A DNA stretch of 64,000 bases from Halocaridina rubra (GCA_037179515.1 JAXCGZ010005664.1:195001-259000), one strand, 5' to 3'; shown: positions 32,795 through 46,369, counted from the stretch's first letter. Numbers and translations: made by a program. Notes: generated from the letters alone by a model not told the origin.

Positions 32795-35700
32795 TGTGTG
32801 ATTACCTAATTGTGATTACCTAATTGTGTTTACGGGAAAGAGCCCAAAGCTCGTATCTTCCCGTCTCCTGATCGCTTCCATTTTATACTTAGTGATACTT
32901 ATCATACCTGTCCTTAAAACTATGGATTGAGATAGCATTAACTACCTCCTCGCTTAGCCAATTCCAATTATCAACTACTCTTACACTGAAAAAGTATTTC
33001 CTTTCATCCTGCAAAGAAGTTTTCTTACGAAGCTTCAAACTATGACCTCTAGTTCTAGAGCCAGCCATATCAAAATATCGATCCCTATCCACTCTATCAT
33101 AACCATGAAGGAATTTAAAGACTGTCACCATATCCCCCCTCACTCTTCTAGCTTCGAGTGATGGTAAGTCTAATTCCCTCAGCCTCTCATCATAACTGAG
33201 ATTGCGTATTTCTGGCACCAATTTTGTGGCATGTCTTTAAACTTTTTCAAGCTTAGCTATGTGCTTTTTCAAGTGCGGATTCCAAAAGGGGGCTGCATAT
33301 TCGAGTTTTGGCCTCACATAGGTTACATAAATATTTCTGAAGATTTCCTTGTCCATGTGCCTGAAGGCTACCCTTACATTTGATAAGAATGCATATGCTG
33401 CCATTACTATGCCATTTATATGTATTTCTGGAGACAAATATGCCAGTATGTTTACTCCTAGATCTCTCTCATTTTCTGTCTCTTGAAGTTGTACTCCAGC
33501 CACCGAGTAGTCAAGCTTGGGCCTTCTTGCACTTGTACCCATTCTCATTACCTTACATTTTGAAGTATTGAATTTCATTAGCCACTTTTCTGACCACTCA
33601 TGCAGATTATTTAGATCCTCCTGAAGTTCTCTACCATTGTTCTCGTTTTTTACTTTCTTCACAATCTTTGCATCATCTGCAAACATATTCATGAATGAAT
33701 TTACAGACTCTGGTAGGTCATTTACATATACAAGGAACAAAAGTGGCCCTAAAACTGAACCCTGTGGAACTCCACTACTAACTCTTCTCCATTCAGACAC
33801 TGAGTGTCTTACTCTAACCCTCTGTTCCCTTCCTTCTAAATAAGTTTTTATCCATTCCAAAACATTTCCACCTATTCTAGCCATTGATTGCAGCTTCCTA
33901 ATAAGTCTCCCATGTGGAACAGTGTCAAACGCTTTCTGGAAGTCTAGGAATATGCAATCTGCCCAGCCCTCTCTTTCCTGTAAGATTTGGCTTACCTCAT
34001 CATAAAATTTTAATAAGTTTGTTACTGTTGATCTACCTTCTCTGAAGCCATGTTGCCTCACTGACAAAAAGTTGAAGGATTCCAAGTGAAGAGAGATATG
34101 TTTCCTTAGTAGTTTCTCCATAACTTTGCAAACTATGCTGGTCAAGGAAACTGGTCTATAGTTCAGAGCCGTATCCCTCCTTCCCTTTTTGAAGATAGGT
34201 ATGACATTTGCTTGTTTCCAGCATTTTGGAATCTCCCCCGACTCCAGTGACTCCTGAAATATGATACTTAGTGCCACTGATATTGTGTTTGCGCTTTTTT
34301 AAGCACATGAGGGGATATGTCATCAGGACCTGTAGCTTTATGAACATCTAAATCCATCAGCGCTTTGCATACCTCTGTGGCTGTAAGGTTGATGTTCTCT
34401 AATACCGGCCCTTGAGCTGCTATCACTGCAATCTGAGGGGATGGGGTATTTTCTACTGTAAATACTGACTGAAACTCCTTGTTCAATTCTTTGCAGATCT
34501 CTTCATCCGTCTCAGTGATGCTTCCATCCGCTCTCATTAGCCTTAAAACCTGTTCTTTTACCTTCAGTTTTCCTCTGATAAAGCTGTGGAAAAGCTTGGG
34601 ATTTTCTTCAGCCTTCCTGGCGATGTCCCTCTCATAGTCTCTCTCTGCCTCTCTCCTTTTACTTAGGTAGTCATTTCTTGCTCTTTTGTAGGTTTACCAG
34701 GCATTTATGTTTTTTCTCCTCCTATAACTTTTCCAGCATTTGTCTCTCCACTCCTTGGCTCTTTTACACCCATTATCGAACCATTTCTCTCTGGCATGAA
34801 TTACACCTACTTTGGTGACAGGTATGCAGCAATCTACTATCTTCCCATATTTCTCACAAAAGATGTCATACATATCTTGTACAGATTTGTTGTAAAATAA
34901 GGTTCTCCAGTCAATAACTGCAAAAAGCTCATTCATTTTGATGTAATCTCCTTTCGGATAGTTCCTTCTCATGTCCTCAGTGCCTCTACTCTCAGGAAGA
35001 ATATCTTCAATGATATACTCCATCAACAACACACAGTGGTCACTCTTTCCAATTGGTGGTTCATACTCAATTTTTTCAATATCCAACGCATTATCTGTGA
35101 ACACTAGATCAAGTAGTGATGGCTCATCCCCACCCCTGGCCCTTGTTGGTTCCATTACATGTTGGTGTAGAAAATTCCCTTGTACGCAATCTAGGAATCT
35201 TGCCCCGAATGAGTCCTCACCACTGTGTGGGTCAAGATTTATCCAATCTATCTCTTTATGATTAAAGTCTCCCATAATCAAAATCCTACATTTTTTTTTC
35301 CCGTGCCATGTTAACAACTGAGTTTATGACTTCAATAGTACCTATATGACTTTCCTCATAAACTTCAAGCCTATTTTGGTTCCTTGGTGGGTTGTATACA
35401 ACAGTTATTATAATGCTCTCTGACCCAGTATTTATGCGAGCAACAAGAAATTCCTTGAACTCACTATCTATAGCCAAGTTTATTTCTTCGACTTGAATCC
35501 TTTCACTTATGAGCAGTGCTATCCCTCCACCAGTCCTCTCAGATCTTTCAAACCTTAGTATTCTGAGGCCCTTAGGAAAAACTGTGACACTGTTTATGTC
35601 CTCATTCAACTTAGTCTCTGTAATTGCTACTATATCTGCCTTACTGTTGTGAATCCTATCTTTTAATTCTACCTTACCAGCTAATCCATCAGCATTTGTG

Positions 35701-36126
35701 TATAACAATCTTAATGAGGCCCCATCCCCTGATCTTCTGTCATTATCTTCTTTATCTCCCCTTTGTCTGGAAGAACTCTGTAATGAAAATTTTTCTTCTT
35801 TTCTTCATTTCTTTCACCATTTAACCTTCTTGCCTCTTGCAACAAGTTTTTGATCTTTCCCATCTCTTCCTGTGTTCTGTATCGTCTAATGAACACTTCT
35901 TTGAATTCTTGAAGGTCTTTTAGACTTTTTTTTCTCAACAATATTTCCCTACATATTTCCCCTCTCTCAAAGGTTACTTTTGTTGGTCTCGGCTTTCCTT
36001 CCCTCGAATATTTACCTAGTTGGTGTATGTTTACAATATCCTCATGACCACATACTACTCCAAGCTTTCTTATCAGGTCTACAACCCTAGCTTTATTTTC
36101 TTCAAGTCTCCCCTGCCATGTTGGCT

Positions 36127-36127
<1 letters not shown>
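32795..36127 (-). mobile_element. Family A LINE, copy A9 (continues into endonuclease and ORF1)
   Basis: Its first 1,834 bases are collinear with A7 and A8, then it continues past their break point (34628) through linker, endonuclease and part of ORF1, stopping at a (TG)n run. The longest frame is 33237-34277 (346 codons, RT with intact FADDAKIVKK). The endonuclease lies at 34694-35317 (GDFNHKEIDW, SDHCVLL) and 35286-35708 (LYTNADGLAGK, AITETKL). Broken by several frameshifts, including the one shared with A8. Confidence 0.93.

Positions 36128-36191
<64 letters not shown>
36128..36191. repeat. (TG)n microsatellite
   Basis: A pure TG run between A9 and the next family A tail fragment. Confidence 0.95.
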
Positions 36192-36193
<2 letters not shown>

Positions 36194-36406
36194 TTACCTA
36201 ATTGTGCTTACTGGAAAGAGCCCCAAGGTCGTACTTCCTGTCTATTAGTCGGTTCCATTTTGTACTTAGTGATTCTTATCATACTTGTCCTTGTGTAAGT
36301 ATCTGATTGTGCTTACAAAAAAGAACCTCAAGCTCGTATCTTCCCATCCATCTATTAGTTAGTTCCATTCTGTACTTAGTGATGCTTATCATACTTGTCC
36401 TTGTGT
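36192..36406 (-). mobile_element. Two diverged family A 3'-end fragments in tandem
   Basis: 36192-36296 and 36297-36406 each match the 3' UTR and tail and each end in CTTATCATACTTGTCCTTGTGT-like sequence, giving a unit of about 107 bases. The second abuts the LTR element; its last four bases GTGT are the target duplication. Confidence 0.8.
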
Positions 36407-36853
36407 TGTCGTATGACTATCTCACTGCTTGTCACCAATATGACGTATGTGGGTTACTATTCCACCGCGTGTCACCAGTTTGTCGTGGTGTAATTCCACT
36501 TGATGACACCAGTTTCGTGAGATTACTATTTCACACAAGTAATAATTATGGTAGCGTGATTGGTGAATATAGATCAGCTGCTTCTTTATATGTATTTATT
36601 TCTAGCTTACATATATGTACTCAGAGCTCCCATTCCTACAGTTCCTGTCACGAATAATTCGAAATTCCCGCCCCCAAGGGGGAGGCTAGCTAAGCTGTGC
36701 TGCATCACGTCTGCTCCTGGCAAGGCCCGGTCTCTAACTGATGCTTTATAGTTACTAATGGCGTTCTGTGGGCGGCACTGGGCATCGCTGCCACATTTAG
36801 GCATGTCTGAAATGCCTTGTGAAGTTATAGGCATCTTTAATATGCCTTACGAA
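36407..36853 (-). repeat. LTR (3' LTR in element sense)
   Basis: Pairs with 42641-43087. At its inner end one base of the terminal TGTCGTA is missing (plus strand reads TACGAA, not TACGACA). Confidence 0.88.
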
Positions 36854-36869
36854 CTCCCCACCACCAAAC
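36854..36869 (-). promoter_or_regulatory. Candidate polypurine tract
   Basis: The minus strand reads GGTGGTGGGGAG right before the 3' LTR, in the position where plus-strand DNA priming occurs in LTR elements. Confidence 0.6.
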
Positions 36870-38975
36870 TGAATTATCTCGTATTACAGACTGAAACATC
36901 AATACTTTTACGAGAACCTTAAAATTTTCTAACTATCATTATTTTACAAAAACGGGGCAGAGCTATCTAAGAAACTGACTTATGAAACTATTACAATCTC
37001 ATACAATTATCTAAACAGATTACAGTAATACTAAAATTACTATGCAAAAACCTGACAGAGAAATGTATATTCTTTATAATAAGCATTGCAATCAAAATCA
37101 CAAAATCAAACTTATGTATTCTTAATTGCAACATATAGCTAGAAAGCATCGGCAAAATCACTTAAGAACAAGGCTAATAAAGCTATTTCATTAATCAAAC
37201 AGTACACAATACATTTGGACATGATGTATGGAAATACCTTTGAAACAAAACATTTGTTACGGTGTGAAAAGTTAAAAACATTCACAATTACAATATATAG
37301 CTAGTAAGCATTGGCAGAATTACTTAGGAACAAAGCTAATAAAGCTATTTCATTAATCAAACTGTACACAATACATTTAGACATGATGTATGAAAATAAT
37401 TCTAAAACAAAACATTTGTTATGGAGTGAAAAGTTAAAAACATTCACAATTACAATATGCAATTACTATTCAAGGACAAACTGATATGAGAACTTAATGA
37501 ACACAAAGATTAAATCGTGATTCAAACGATGATAATGCTAAAGCAAAACAATGATAATATCTAAGCAAAACAATTATATTATTTAGGCAGAAAACAACTT
37601 ATTATGATTTGTGCAAATTTTACAATTTATCAATGGCACTTATTCTAAATACTTACATCTAAGGAGACTCTGAGTTTTTCACTTAAAAGTATCTTAAAGC
37701 TAGCAAAAAAAATAAAAAAAATAAAAATTGTCTTTTCGTACTGAGGTCAAAGATGGTGGGGACATTTTCTTTCCCATTTTTTCAGTTCTAATACGTGGGG
37801 GGGGGGATATTGTTAAATAACTAATAAGGGATTTTCCATACCCTTCCTTTCTCTCTTCACTAAAGTTAGGACATGTATGGGGATTCTTCCTTTCTGTTTG
37901 GATCCCATCAATTCATTTACATGGCTTCTAAGGTGTTATTAAGATGTTTTAAAAGACTTCTGTTTCCTCTCCCTTGTTCATGAAATTCTTGCTAGGCATT
38001 ATACAACAGTTTCCTTGTTTCCTCTCCTTTTTACTCCCCCGCCGTCTTCACTGCAGGCCCAGGTTCGTACACTACCACGAATTCTCTTCCTCTGAAGACT
38101 GGCAAGACAAAAAGGAAGCGATCGATACATCTTCCGAACCCCTCCAGCCTGGCTTTTTCGTCCTACCCCCGGTCCGGTCTTGACTATAGCCACCCTTGTA
38201 GGAGACCTGCAACGTCACAGCGACTTTCTCTTCAGTACTGCAATACACACGTACCTTCAAAGCAGACCTCGGGATGAAAATATGAACCTATGTCACTAAT
38301 ACAGTTGTAAGAAAGGTTCCCTATGACTTCGGGGTACCAACAATGGCCATACATCGGTAATCTGAGGCTATACTTTGCCTCCCCTGCAACTGCAAGTGCT
38401 TGCAATCTCTATTCAATGGGCAACAGGTCTCGTTTGAGAGAGAACAAAATCTAAAGACTTTTAGAACTTGCAGGTCGGGGCTGCCTGGAAATAGGGAGGT
38501 AATGGGAGGTATGTGTCTACACCACTAGATTATTATTCCAAGATACTTAGGACTTAGCTGAGAAACTGATACATAACATTACTTTACTATAGATATAAAA
38601 AAGAACAATCATTAAATGCTGAGAAAAGCCACTAAAGAAATATTCTTATTAGCAGTGGCTACAATAACATCAAGCATGAATTCAGATAAAAGATACAAAT
38701 CATCAGGTTACTGCTGATTGCATTGCAAAAATAATAATTAGCAAAAGGTCATTGAGAGATAGCAACAATAACAGTCAACATAATAATATTACTAATAATT
38801 ATGATCATAATAAAAATAATAAAAAATGAAATAAAAATACTTAATCAGAAATAGCAATATATATACAATGGAGACTTGTATTCAGAAGTAAAGAACAGAG
38901 TTCTATACTTATATTTCATAGTAATGCTCAATCTAACACAGTCTCTTTTACTATTCAAATTCCTGCTGTCATTAT

Positions 38976-39098
<123 letters not shown>

Positions 39099-39370
39099 GA
39101 GCATAAACGGCAACTTTCGGACTCCCCAATTTGTCAATGGCAGTTTTATCTATTCTCTAAACAGTTGCGATATGTGGCACAAATATTTATGCAAAAGTCG
39201 GTACTACCGATGTCTTATCAGTATTTATGCAATAACAGCATGCAACAATTTATCAACTGAAATAAAATGTAGGCACAATTATTGCCTAGCTCCGCTGAAA
39301 AAAAACAAAAAATGATTCGATGACGGCAACATTCTCATAGCATCGAAAGGAGCACATGTCAGTATCAGAG

Positions 39371-39460
<90 letters not shown>
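39371..39460. repeat. (GA)n microsatellite
   Basis: A GA run with one slip, inside the LTR element. Confidence 0.95.
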
Positions 39461-39465
<5 letters not shown>

Positions 39466-42062
39466 CTTAAAAAAAAAAGAACATAATTTTCCCTGGTAGG
39501 ACCCTTCTTTATGACTTAACTTCCTGCCCTACTATACAAAGGGACAGAGCGCAACTGCAATAATTTTCTAACATCTAGAAAGAAAAAAAAATAATAATTT
39601 AGTGCACAGCTGCAGAAACATCGAAGCATAAATCCATTTCTTTCTGTTTAATATTGCCAAGGACTTTACTGTAATAGCATACACATCCTTATCTATTATG
39701 ACAATCTCTTTTTTTGCTATAAATCAGAGGGTTGAGTCGAAGCACACACTCTTTATAAGGCAACATATCTCTGATAAAATTTAAGCAAAATATTACAATC
39801 ATATGTGACAATATCTCTACTACTATCAACAAAAGTACAAATATCATTTTTTGTAATACACGTCTTATAATGACTTATGTATTATTAATTTTAAATTTAA
39901 AACTCAACATATAATCTCTGAGAATCTCAATTATCTTAATTAGCTCAATTGTAATTTTAAATTCATGACAATGATAGGGATTAACAATAATTATCTCTAG
40001 ATAATCTTTTTCAAAACTCTTTAATTATATATATATCCAAGAGATAAAGATATTAAAGATTTCTCTTCACACAAAAAACTATATAACAAAAATGGGTATC
40101 TGAAAAAATATAAAAAGTCTGTCTGTGTATGCAATAATAAAAACAAAAATAATATTTCATTTGCAACAGTAAAGAATGCATTTTGCTTAAGTTTCATAAT
40201 CTCGTAAGGAGTTGTACATGAACAATTAATATAGAAATATATATATTCTTCTACTATCGCGAATTTGACTCATTTGAATTACTATACAACAGAATTACCT
40301 CCAGAACTGGGAGAAGTTCGATATATGACTGTTCTGTCTGTTTGCTCATACTTACACATGGTTGGGTACTTTTATTATTACCCTCCCTTTTATTACTTTA
40401 TTTTTTCTGCTCTTATACTGCCCAAGGTTTGCCTTCAGGGCTGTGGCTGGCTAGCTTTTACGGGGGTGCGCATGTGGGCGCTGTTTTCTCCCCTGTTCCT
40501 TTGGCTTCTGGATCGACTTCTGCTCTCTCAAATACGGGAAACAGCTGTGTAACATTCTTGTTGTCATTTCGTGTCAGCTCACACTCTTTCTTTATGACCA
40601 AGCTGAAATAATTTTGATAAACATTATCATGGCTAAAACTCGCAAAGTTTTATTTTATCAATCTAACATATCTCTTCAGACAAATAATGTATATACTGCA
40701 GCTAGCACAAAAATAAAGAATCATTCATAGATTCACGTCCTTTATCACGTAATATCTATCTTGGAATCTTCGGAAATCGAATAATAATCTCATTGGCGGA
40801 GTAGGGGACGAAACAAAAATAATACAAACTTGGCATCTCAACCATATCTGGGCAGGTGGAGAGTAATTTTCTCAAAAATTTCCCTCAATAGATATTGCAA
40901 CAGCGCATCACCTCCCATAAATATACTCTGATATGGCATGCAGAAGGACGCGGCAGAGCAGGGGAACTACCCTCGCAGAGTCCCCCAATCATGCTTCCTA
41001 ACGGTGCTTTCAGCGATTTCACCCCCTAGAGCAACCCCCCATTATACCCCCAGTTATTCATACTCATTCGCTCACATGCGCTCACATTCAAACTTGCATT
41101 CCCTTTCTCTCTGTAAAATTCCCTTCTTTTTACAACATTGGTTTCCCTTCCCCTATCCCTCTGAAGGAGTGTAAAGGTGAAATCTCGGTTGGGTCACGCA
41201 GTCACATGACTGCCTCACCAGTCTCAGGTCCCATTTTAACAAACAAACATTCTACTCCCTTGAAGCTACGTTGGGGTGACACTGAAAAACCTCCCCTATT
41301 CCAGCACAGCACAAATTCACTCGAATTTACTGTTACTTTCACCTGCATAGTGCAAAATTAAAAAACTCATATCTAAACAATATCACAAAATTTCTTATTC
41401 TTCAAAATGAAATGCCACACACGTATCGTAATATCAATTCTTCATCATAACAACATTAAAAGAACGATCTGTCATTTATGTCTTTCTTTCGCTAAAATAT
41501 TACTCCTTCAGAGAGACAGAGAAAAAAAAAAGAACCTTGAAAACAGGTGCAAGGATCTTATCACTCGATTTCTTACGCTTTAAGAAAGTAATATAAAAAT
41601 GATTTTACACGTACTTTGAATATCAAAGATCAGTACAATTACTATATATTTATAATAACGAGGTAGGAAGATCGATGGGTCATTTCCGCATTCCTTTCTT
41701 GGAAATCACAAGTGGTTAAAAGAAAAACCTTAAAAGCAGATCCAAGTATACTTCTCACTATAATTCTTACGCTTAAGAAATTAATATAATAGTGATTTCA
41801 CGTACATAAAATTTTTCCAATTAAAATCAATAAATTCGTGTTCTTAAAATTCAATTTAGGCATTAATAGAAATAAATGGAACACCCTTTAAATGCAATTA
41901 CTCATTATATTCTTCAAATTATAATAAAAATGGAGTTTATTACTGCTTATAGCTATTAGTACAAATTATCCATGTTAGTAATGGGTACAGAAATTCTACT
42001 TTTATTAACTTATTAGGAGCCACACCCCTCATTGGCGGGTTGGCAGAGTCAAAGCATAACTA

Positions 42063-42494
42063 CTAGGTAAAATGGCGGCATCCACCGACCTCAATTTCTT
42101 TTATTAATTGTCCCATTCTCACTGGATACAGATCACAAGACTTAGCTATTTTAAGGAGGTGGTCCTGAAGAACCTCATGGCAGAAGGCAATGGAGGAGGG
42201 GGTTCTTCTTTCTTCTGGGCGCGGGAGGTTCCCGCCAAATTCTCCATCTCTCGAGTAAAATTGACGAATCACCATCTTCTTGGTCGGATCCGGCAACTTA
42301 TATTTCTTGTAATAGGCATTTTCACTCAATGCCCCGGTCACACTTTGGCTCACTGTGACGGTGGCGTCCATGAAGGCACTCGTTGTACTTCTACTGCTGC
42401 GGGGGCCTTGCCGATACGGAGGTGGGGGAGAGTGGCTCAATCTGGTAATATGATACTGTAGGTGAAGGGGGAGCTCCGACTTTCTCGGCATCAC
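42063..42494 (-). CDS. Orphan ORF of 143 codons at the gag position of the LTR element
   Basis: Starts about 125 bases downstream of the primer binding site and ends in TAG. I do not recognise the protein. The N-terminal third is rich in Pro, Ser and Arg and contains PPPPYRQG, which includes a PPxY motif; PPxY late domains occur in the Gag proteins of some retroviruses, but this link is only suggestive. The C-terminal two thirds look like an ordered charged domain (YYKKYKLPDPTKK, CHEVLQDHLLKIAKSC). It is the longest plausible ORF of the element. An internal Met (MDATVTV) at codon 42 is an alternative start. It may instead be captured host sequence or chance; a GAG/GTCGGT donor-like site sits near its end. 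Confidence 0.45.
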   Translation of the reverse strand: MMPRKSELPLHLQYHITRLSHSPPPPYRQGPRSSRSTTSAFMDATVTVSQSVTGALSENAYYKKYKLPDPTKKMVIRQFYSRDGEFGGNLPRPEERRTPSSIAFCHEVLQDHLLKIAKSCDLYPVRMGQLIKEIEVGGCRHFT

Positions 42495-42617
42495 TCTCTC
42501 ACTGCTTGTAAGCGTCTAAAGTTTCTTTACTTGAACTTTTCTTCCATAGATGCTATATATTTTTTTCTTCTGTATTTTCTCTTCTTCTTTCTCTTCGGTG
42601 AAGTATCGGCGTGAATT

Positions 42618-42636
42618 GATCCCGAGATGTTCACCA
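42618..42636 (-). promoter_or_regulatory. Candidate primer binding site
   Basis: Minus strand TGGTGAACATCTCGGGATC starts 4 bases after the 5' LTR; its complement ends in CCA, as a tRNA 3' end would. Which tRNA it is was not determined. Confidence 0.6.
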
Positions 42637-42640
42637 AATA

Positions 42641-43087
42641 TGTCATATGACTATCTCACTGCTTGTCACCAATATGACGTATGTGGGTTACTATTCCACC
42701 ACGTGTCACCAGTTTGTCGTGGTGTAAATCCACTTGATGACACCAGTTTCGTGAGATTACTTTTTCACACAAGTTATAATTATGGTAGCGTGGTTGGTGA
42801 ATATAGATCAGCTGCTTCTTTATATGTATTTATTTCTAGATTACATATATGTACTCAGAGCTCCCATTCCTACAGTTCCTGTCACGAATAATTCCAAATT
42901 CCCGCCCCCAAGGGGGAGGCTAGCTAAGCTGTGCTGTGTCACACCTGCTCCTGGCAAGGCCCGGTCTCTAACTGATGCTTTATAGTTACTCATGGCATTC
43001 TGTTGCGGCACTGGGCATCGCTGCCACATTTAGGCATGTCTGGAATGCCTTGTGAAGTTATAGGCATCTTTAATATGCCTTACGACA
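42641..43087 (-). repeat. LTR (5' LTR in element sense)
   Basis: Starts and ends with intact TGTC...GACA. The minus strand holds AATAAA at 42829-42834, a possible poly(A) signal. No firm TATA box is assigned. Confidence 0.88.
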
Positions 43088-43099
43088 GTGTAATGACCT

Positions 43100-43322
43100 A
43101 ATTGTTAGCCTCCTGGCTAGTACAGTGGTAACGTGATTGCCTCACATTCGCGAGGGCGACAGATCGCGCCTCATCCAGGGAAAAGAGTTTAGGCTGCTTA
43201 CTGGGGAGATTACTACTGTGGCTGGGCACCACAGTGGGGATTTTGGGCCTTTGCCGATGGCGACCACCCTATGGATCCTCCATGACCCATTCCACCCATC
43301 CTTGCGTGGAGAATCTAAAACA
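43100..43322 (+). repeat. tRNA-like SINE-type fragment
   Basis: Contains CTGGCTAGTACAGTGGTAAC (A-box-like) and CGACAGATCGCGCCTC (weak B-box-like), then about 150 bases of body (GGGGATTTTGGGCCTTTGCC). It is flanked on both sides by CCTAATT, parts of the family A terminal repeat. It resembles a tRNA-derived SINE; no second copy is seen in this window. Confidence 0.5.
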
Positions 43323-43323
43323 A

Positions 43324-45466
43324 CCTAATTATAATTACCTAACTGTGCTTTCGGAAAAGAGCTCCAAGCTCGTAACTTCCCATCTTCTGGACAGTTTCAT
43401 TTTGTACTTAGTGGTGCTTATCATACTTGTCCTTAAAACTATGGATTGAGTTAGCATTAACTATCTCCTCCCTTAGCGAATTCCAATTATCAAGTATTTT
43501 TACTCTAAAAAAGTACTTCCTTATATCCTGCGAAGAAGTTTTCTTGCGAAACTTCAAACTATGACCTCTAGTTCTCGATCCCTATCCACTCTATTATAAA
43601 CATGAAGAAATTTTAAAACCGTCACCATATCCCCCTCATTCTTCTGCTTAGAGTGATGGTAAGTCTAATTCTCTCAGCCTCTCCCCAGAACTGAGATTGC
43701 ATATTTCATGCACCAGTTTCGTGGCATGTCTTTGAATTTTTCCAGCTTATATACGTGCTTTTTTCAAGTGTGGATTCCAATAGGGGGCTGCATATTCAAG
43801 CTTTGGCCTCACACAGGTTACTTAAATATTACTGAACATTACCTTGACCATGTGCCTTAAGGCTACCCTTACATTTACCAAGAAAGCATATGCTGCCCTT
43901 GCTATGCCATTTATATGTATTTTTGGAGACAAATCTGCCAGTATGTGTACTCCTAGACCTCTCTCATTCTCTGTCTGTTTAAGTTCTGCTCCTGCCATTG
44001 AGTAGTCAACCTTGGGCCTTCTTGCACCTGTACCCATTCTCATTACCTTATATTTAGAAGTATTGAATTTCCTTGGCCGGTTCTCTAACCACTCATGCAG
44101 ACTATTTAATGCTTCCTGAATATCTATGCCTTTGTTCTCCTCTTTTACTTTCTTCACAATCATTGCATCATCTGCAAACATATTATTAAATGAATTTACA
44201 GGCTTTGGTAGGTTATTTATATATACAGGGAAGAAAAGTGGCTCTAAAAATGAACCTTGTGGAACTCCACTACCAACTCTTCCCCTTTCAGACACTGAGT
44301 TTCTTACTCTAACCCTCAATTCCCTCCCTTCTAAGAAAGTTTTTATACATTCCAATACATTTCCACCTATTCTCGTCATTGCTTGCAGCTTTTTGATAAG
44401 TCTCCTCTGTGCGACCGTGTCAAATGCTTTCTGGAAGTGTAGGAATATGCAATTTGCCCAGCCCTCTCTTTCCTGTAAGATTCGGCTTACCTCATCATAA
44501 AATTCTAATAAGTTTGTTACAGCTGATATACCTTCTCTGAAGCCATGTTGTCTCACTGACAAAAAGTTGGAGGATTCCAAGTGAAGAGAGATGTATTTTC
44601 TTAGTAGTTTCTCCACAACTTTGCAAAAATGCCAGTCAAGGAAAGTGGTCTATAGTTCAGAGCTGTATCCCTCCTTCCCTTTCTGAAGACAGATACCATG
44701 TTTACTTGTTTCCAGCATCTTTGAATCTCCCCTGATTCCAGCGAATTTTCAAATATGATACATGGTACATAAGGGAATATATCATCAGGACCTGTAGGTT
44801 TATGGGCATCTAACTCAACCGGTCCTTTGCATACCTCTGTGGCTGAAAAGATGATGTTCTCTATACCAGCCCATGATCTCCTATCTTTGCAATCTGAGGG
44901 GGTGGGGTATTTTCTGCTGTAAATACTAACCTTAACTACTTGATCAATTCATTGCAGATCTCTTCATTTGTCTCAGTAATGCATCCATCCACTCTCTTAA
45001 GCTTTAAAACCTGTTCTTTTACTTTCAGTTTTCCTCTGATAAAGCTGTGGAAGGTTTGGGATTTTCTTTAGGCTTCCAGGTGATATCCATTTCATAATCT
45101 CTCTCTGCCTCTCATCTTTTACTTAGGTAATAATTTCTTGCTCTTTTATAAGTCTACCAGGTATTTATGTTTTTTCTCCTTTTATACCTTTTCCAGTATT
45201 TGTCTTCCCACTCCTTAGCTCTTCCACACTCGTTATTGAACCATTTCTCTCTGGCATGAATTACTTCTATTTTGGTGACAGGTATGCAGCAATATACTAT
45301 CTTCCCATATTCCTCACAAAATATGTCGTACATTTCTTGTACAGATTTGTTGTTAAATAAGGTCCTCCAGTCAATAACTGTAAAAGGCTAATTCATTTTG
45401 ATGTAATCTCCTTTTGGATAGTTTCTCCTCGTTGCCTCAGTGCCTCTACTCTCAGGCAGATGATCT
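43324..45466 (-). mobile_element. Family A LINE, old diverged copy A11, 3' portion
   Basis: Clearly older than its neighbours: many substitutions (MEKLLRKYISLHLESSNF, FHFQKAFDTVAQRRLIKK), with the FADD motif kept as FADDAMIVKK. The best frame is 43822-44616. It breaks off in the endonuclease/linker region at GGCAGATGATCTT (about 45466), and its missing upstream part resumes at 49268 (copy A13). Confidence 0.9.
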
Positions 45467-46192
45467 TTGGAGGAAGCAAATAAAGCACAAGGGCAGGAGA
45501 GAAAGGAACTAGAAAAAAGAATAAAGAAGCTGGAAGGGGAAAAGAGTCAACTAGAATCTAGAATTTCTAAACAAGAAGATAAAAACAAACAGCTGAATGA
45601 CAACCTAAAGGAATTAGATGTTAGTTCACTGCTCTCTTCTGAGAGAGACGAAATTGCTGCTTGGAATGTCCAGATTAAGGAAAACATTGAACAGTTCAGA
45701 AAAGAGTTCCAGGAGCTGAATATGGAAAATGATAACATGAAAACTTCCTTTGCTGATGCACTAAAGAGGAATGTGGCAGTAAAAGAGGCTGTAAAGGTGG
45801 AGGCACTGGAAAACATACAAACAGTTGACTATAAAGAGACAGTAATCGAAAAAATGAAAGACGTTGTGATGGAAAGGGCAAACCCACTCATCAGACAGGC
45901 ACTTGATAAGGAGGAGACAGTGGTAATATCAGGCATAAGCGAATCCCAGGAGCCAACATGGCAGGGGAGACTTGAAGAAAATAAAGCTAGGGTTGTAGAC
46001 CTGATAAGAAAGCTTGGAGTAGTTTGTGGTCCTGAGGATATTGTAAACATACACCAACTAGGTAAATATTCGAGGGAAGGAAAGCCGAGACCAACAACAG
46101 TAACCTTTGAGAGAGGGGAAACATGTAGGGAAATATTGTTGAGAAAAAAAAAGTCTAAAAGACCTTCAAGAATTCAAAGAAGTGTTCATTAG
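45467..46192 (+). pseudogene. Family A ORF1 protein (5'-truncated, frameshifted)
   Basis: This reading starts at a TTG at the insertion edge, so the true N-terminus is missing. Residues 1-60 are a charged heptad-rich stretch (KELEKRIKKLEGEKSQLESR), a likely coiled coil for trimerisation. A central domain (VVISGISESQEPTWQGRL; IVNIHQLGKYSREGK; RPTTVTFERGETCREILLRK) resembles the RRM-like part of L1-type ORF1 RNA-binding chaperones. After ILLRK a one-base slip in an A run (nine A) changes the frame; the natural C-terminus (KDLQEFKEVFIRRYR in other copies) follows in another frame. Function is by family analogy: it packages LINE RNA. Confidence 0.8.
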
Positions 46193-46369
46193 ACAATACA
46201 GAACACAGGAAGAGATGGGAAAGATCAAAAACTTGTTGCAAGAGGCAAGAAGGTTAAATGAGGAAAGAAATGAAGAACAGAAGAAAAATTTTCATTTCAG
46301 AGTTCTTCCAGATAAAGGGGAGATATAGAAGATAATGACAGAAGATCAAGGGATGGGGCCTCATTAAGA

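Noticed and set aside
36560..36834. Small frames within the LTRs (both copies)
   Set aside because: They lie wholly within the LTR repeat and differ between copies without sign of coding constraint.
40265..40611. Two overlapping hydrophobic frames in the LTR element interior
   Set aside because: They overlap each other in different frames, with no family resemblance and T-rich composition that gives hydrophobic codons by chance.
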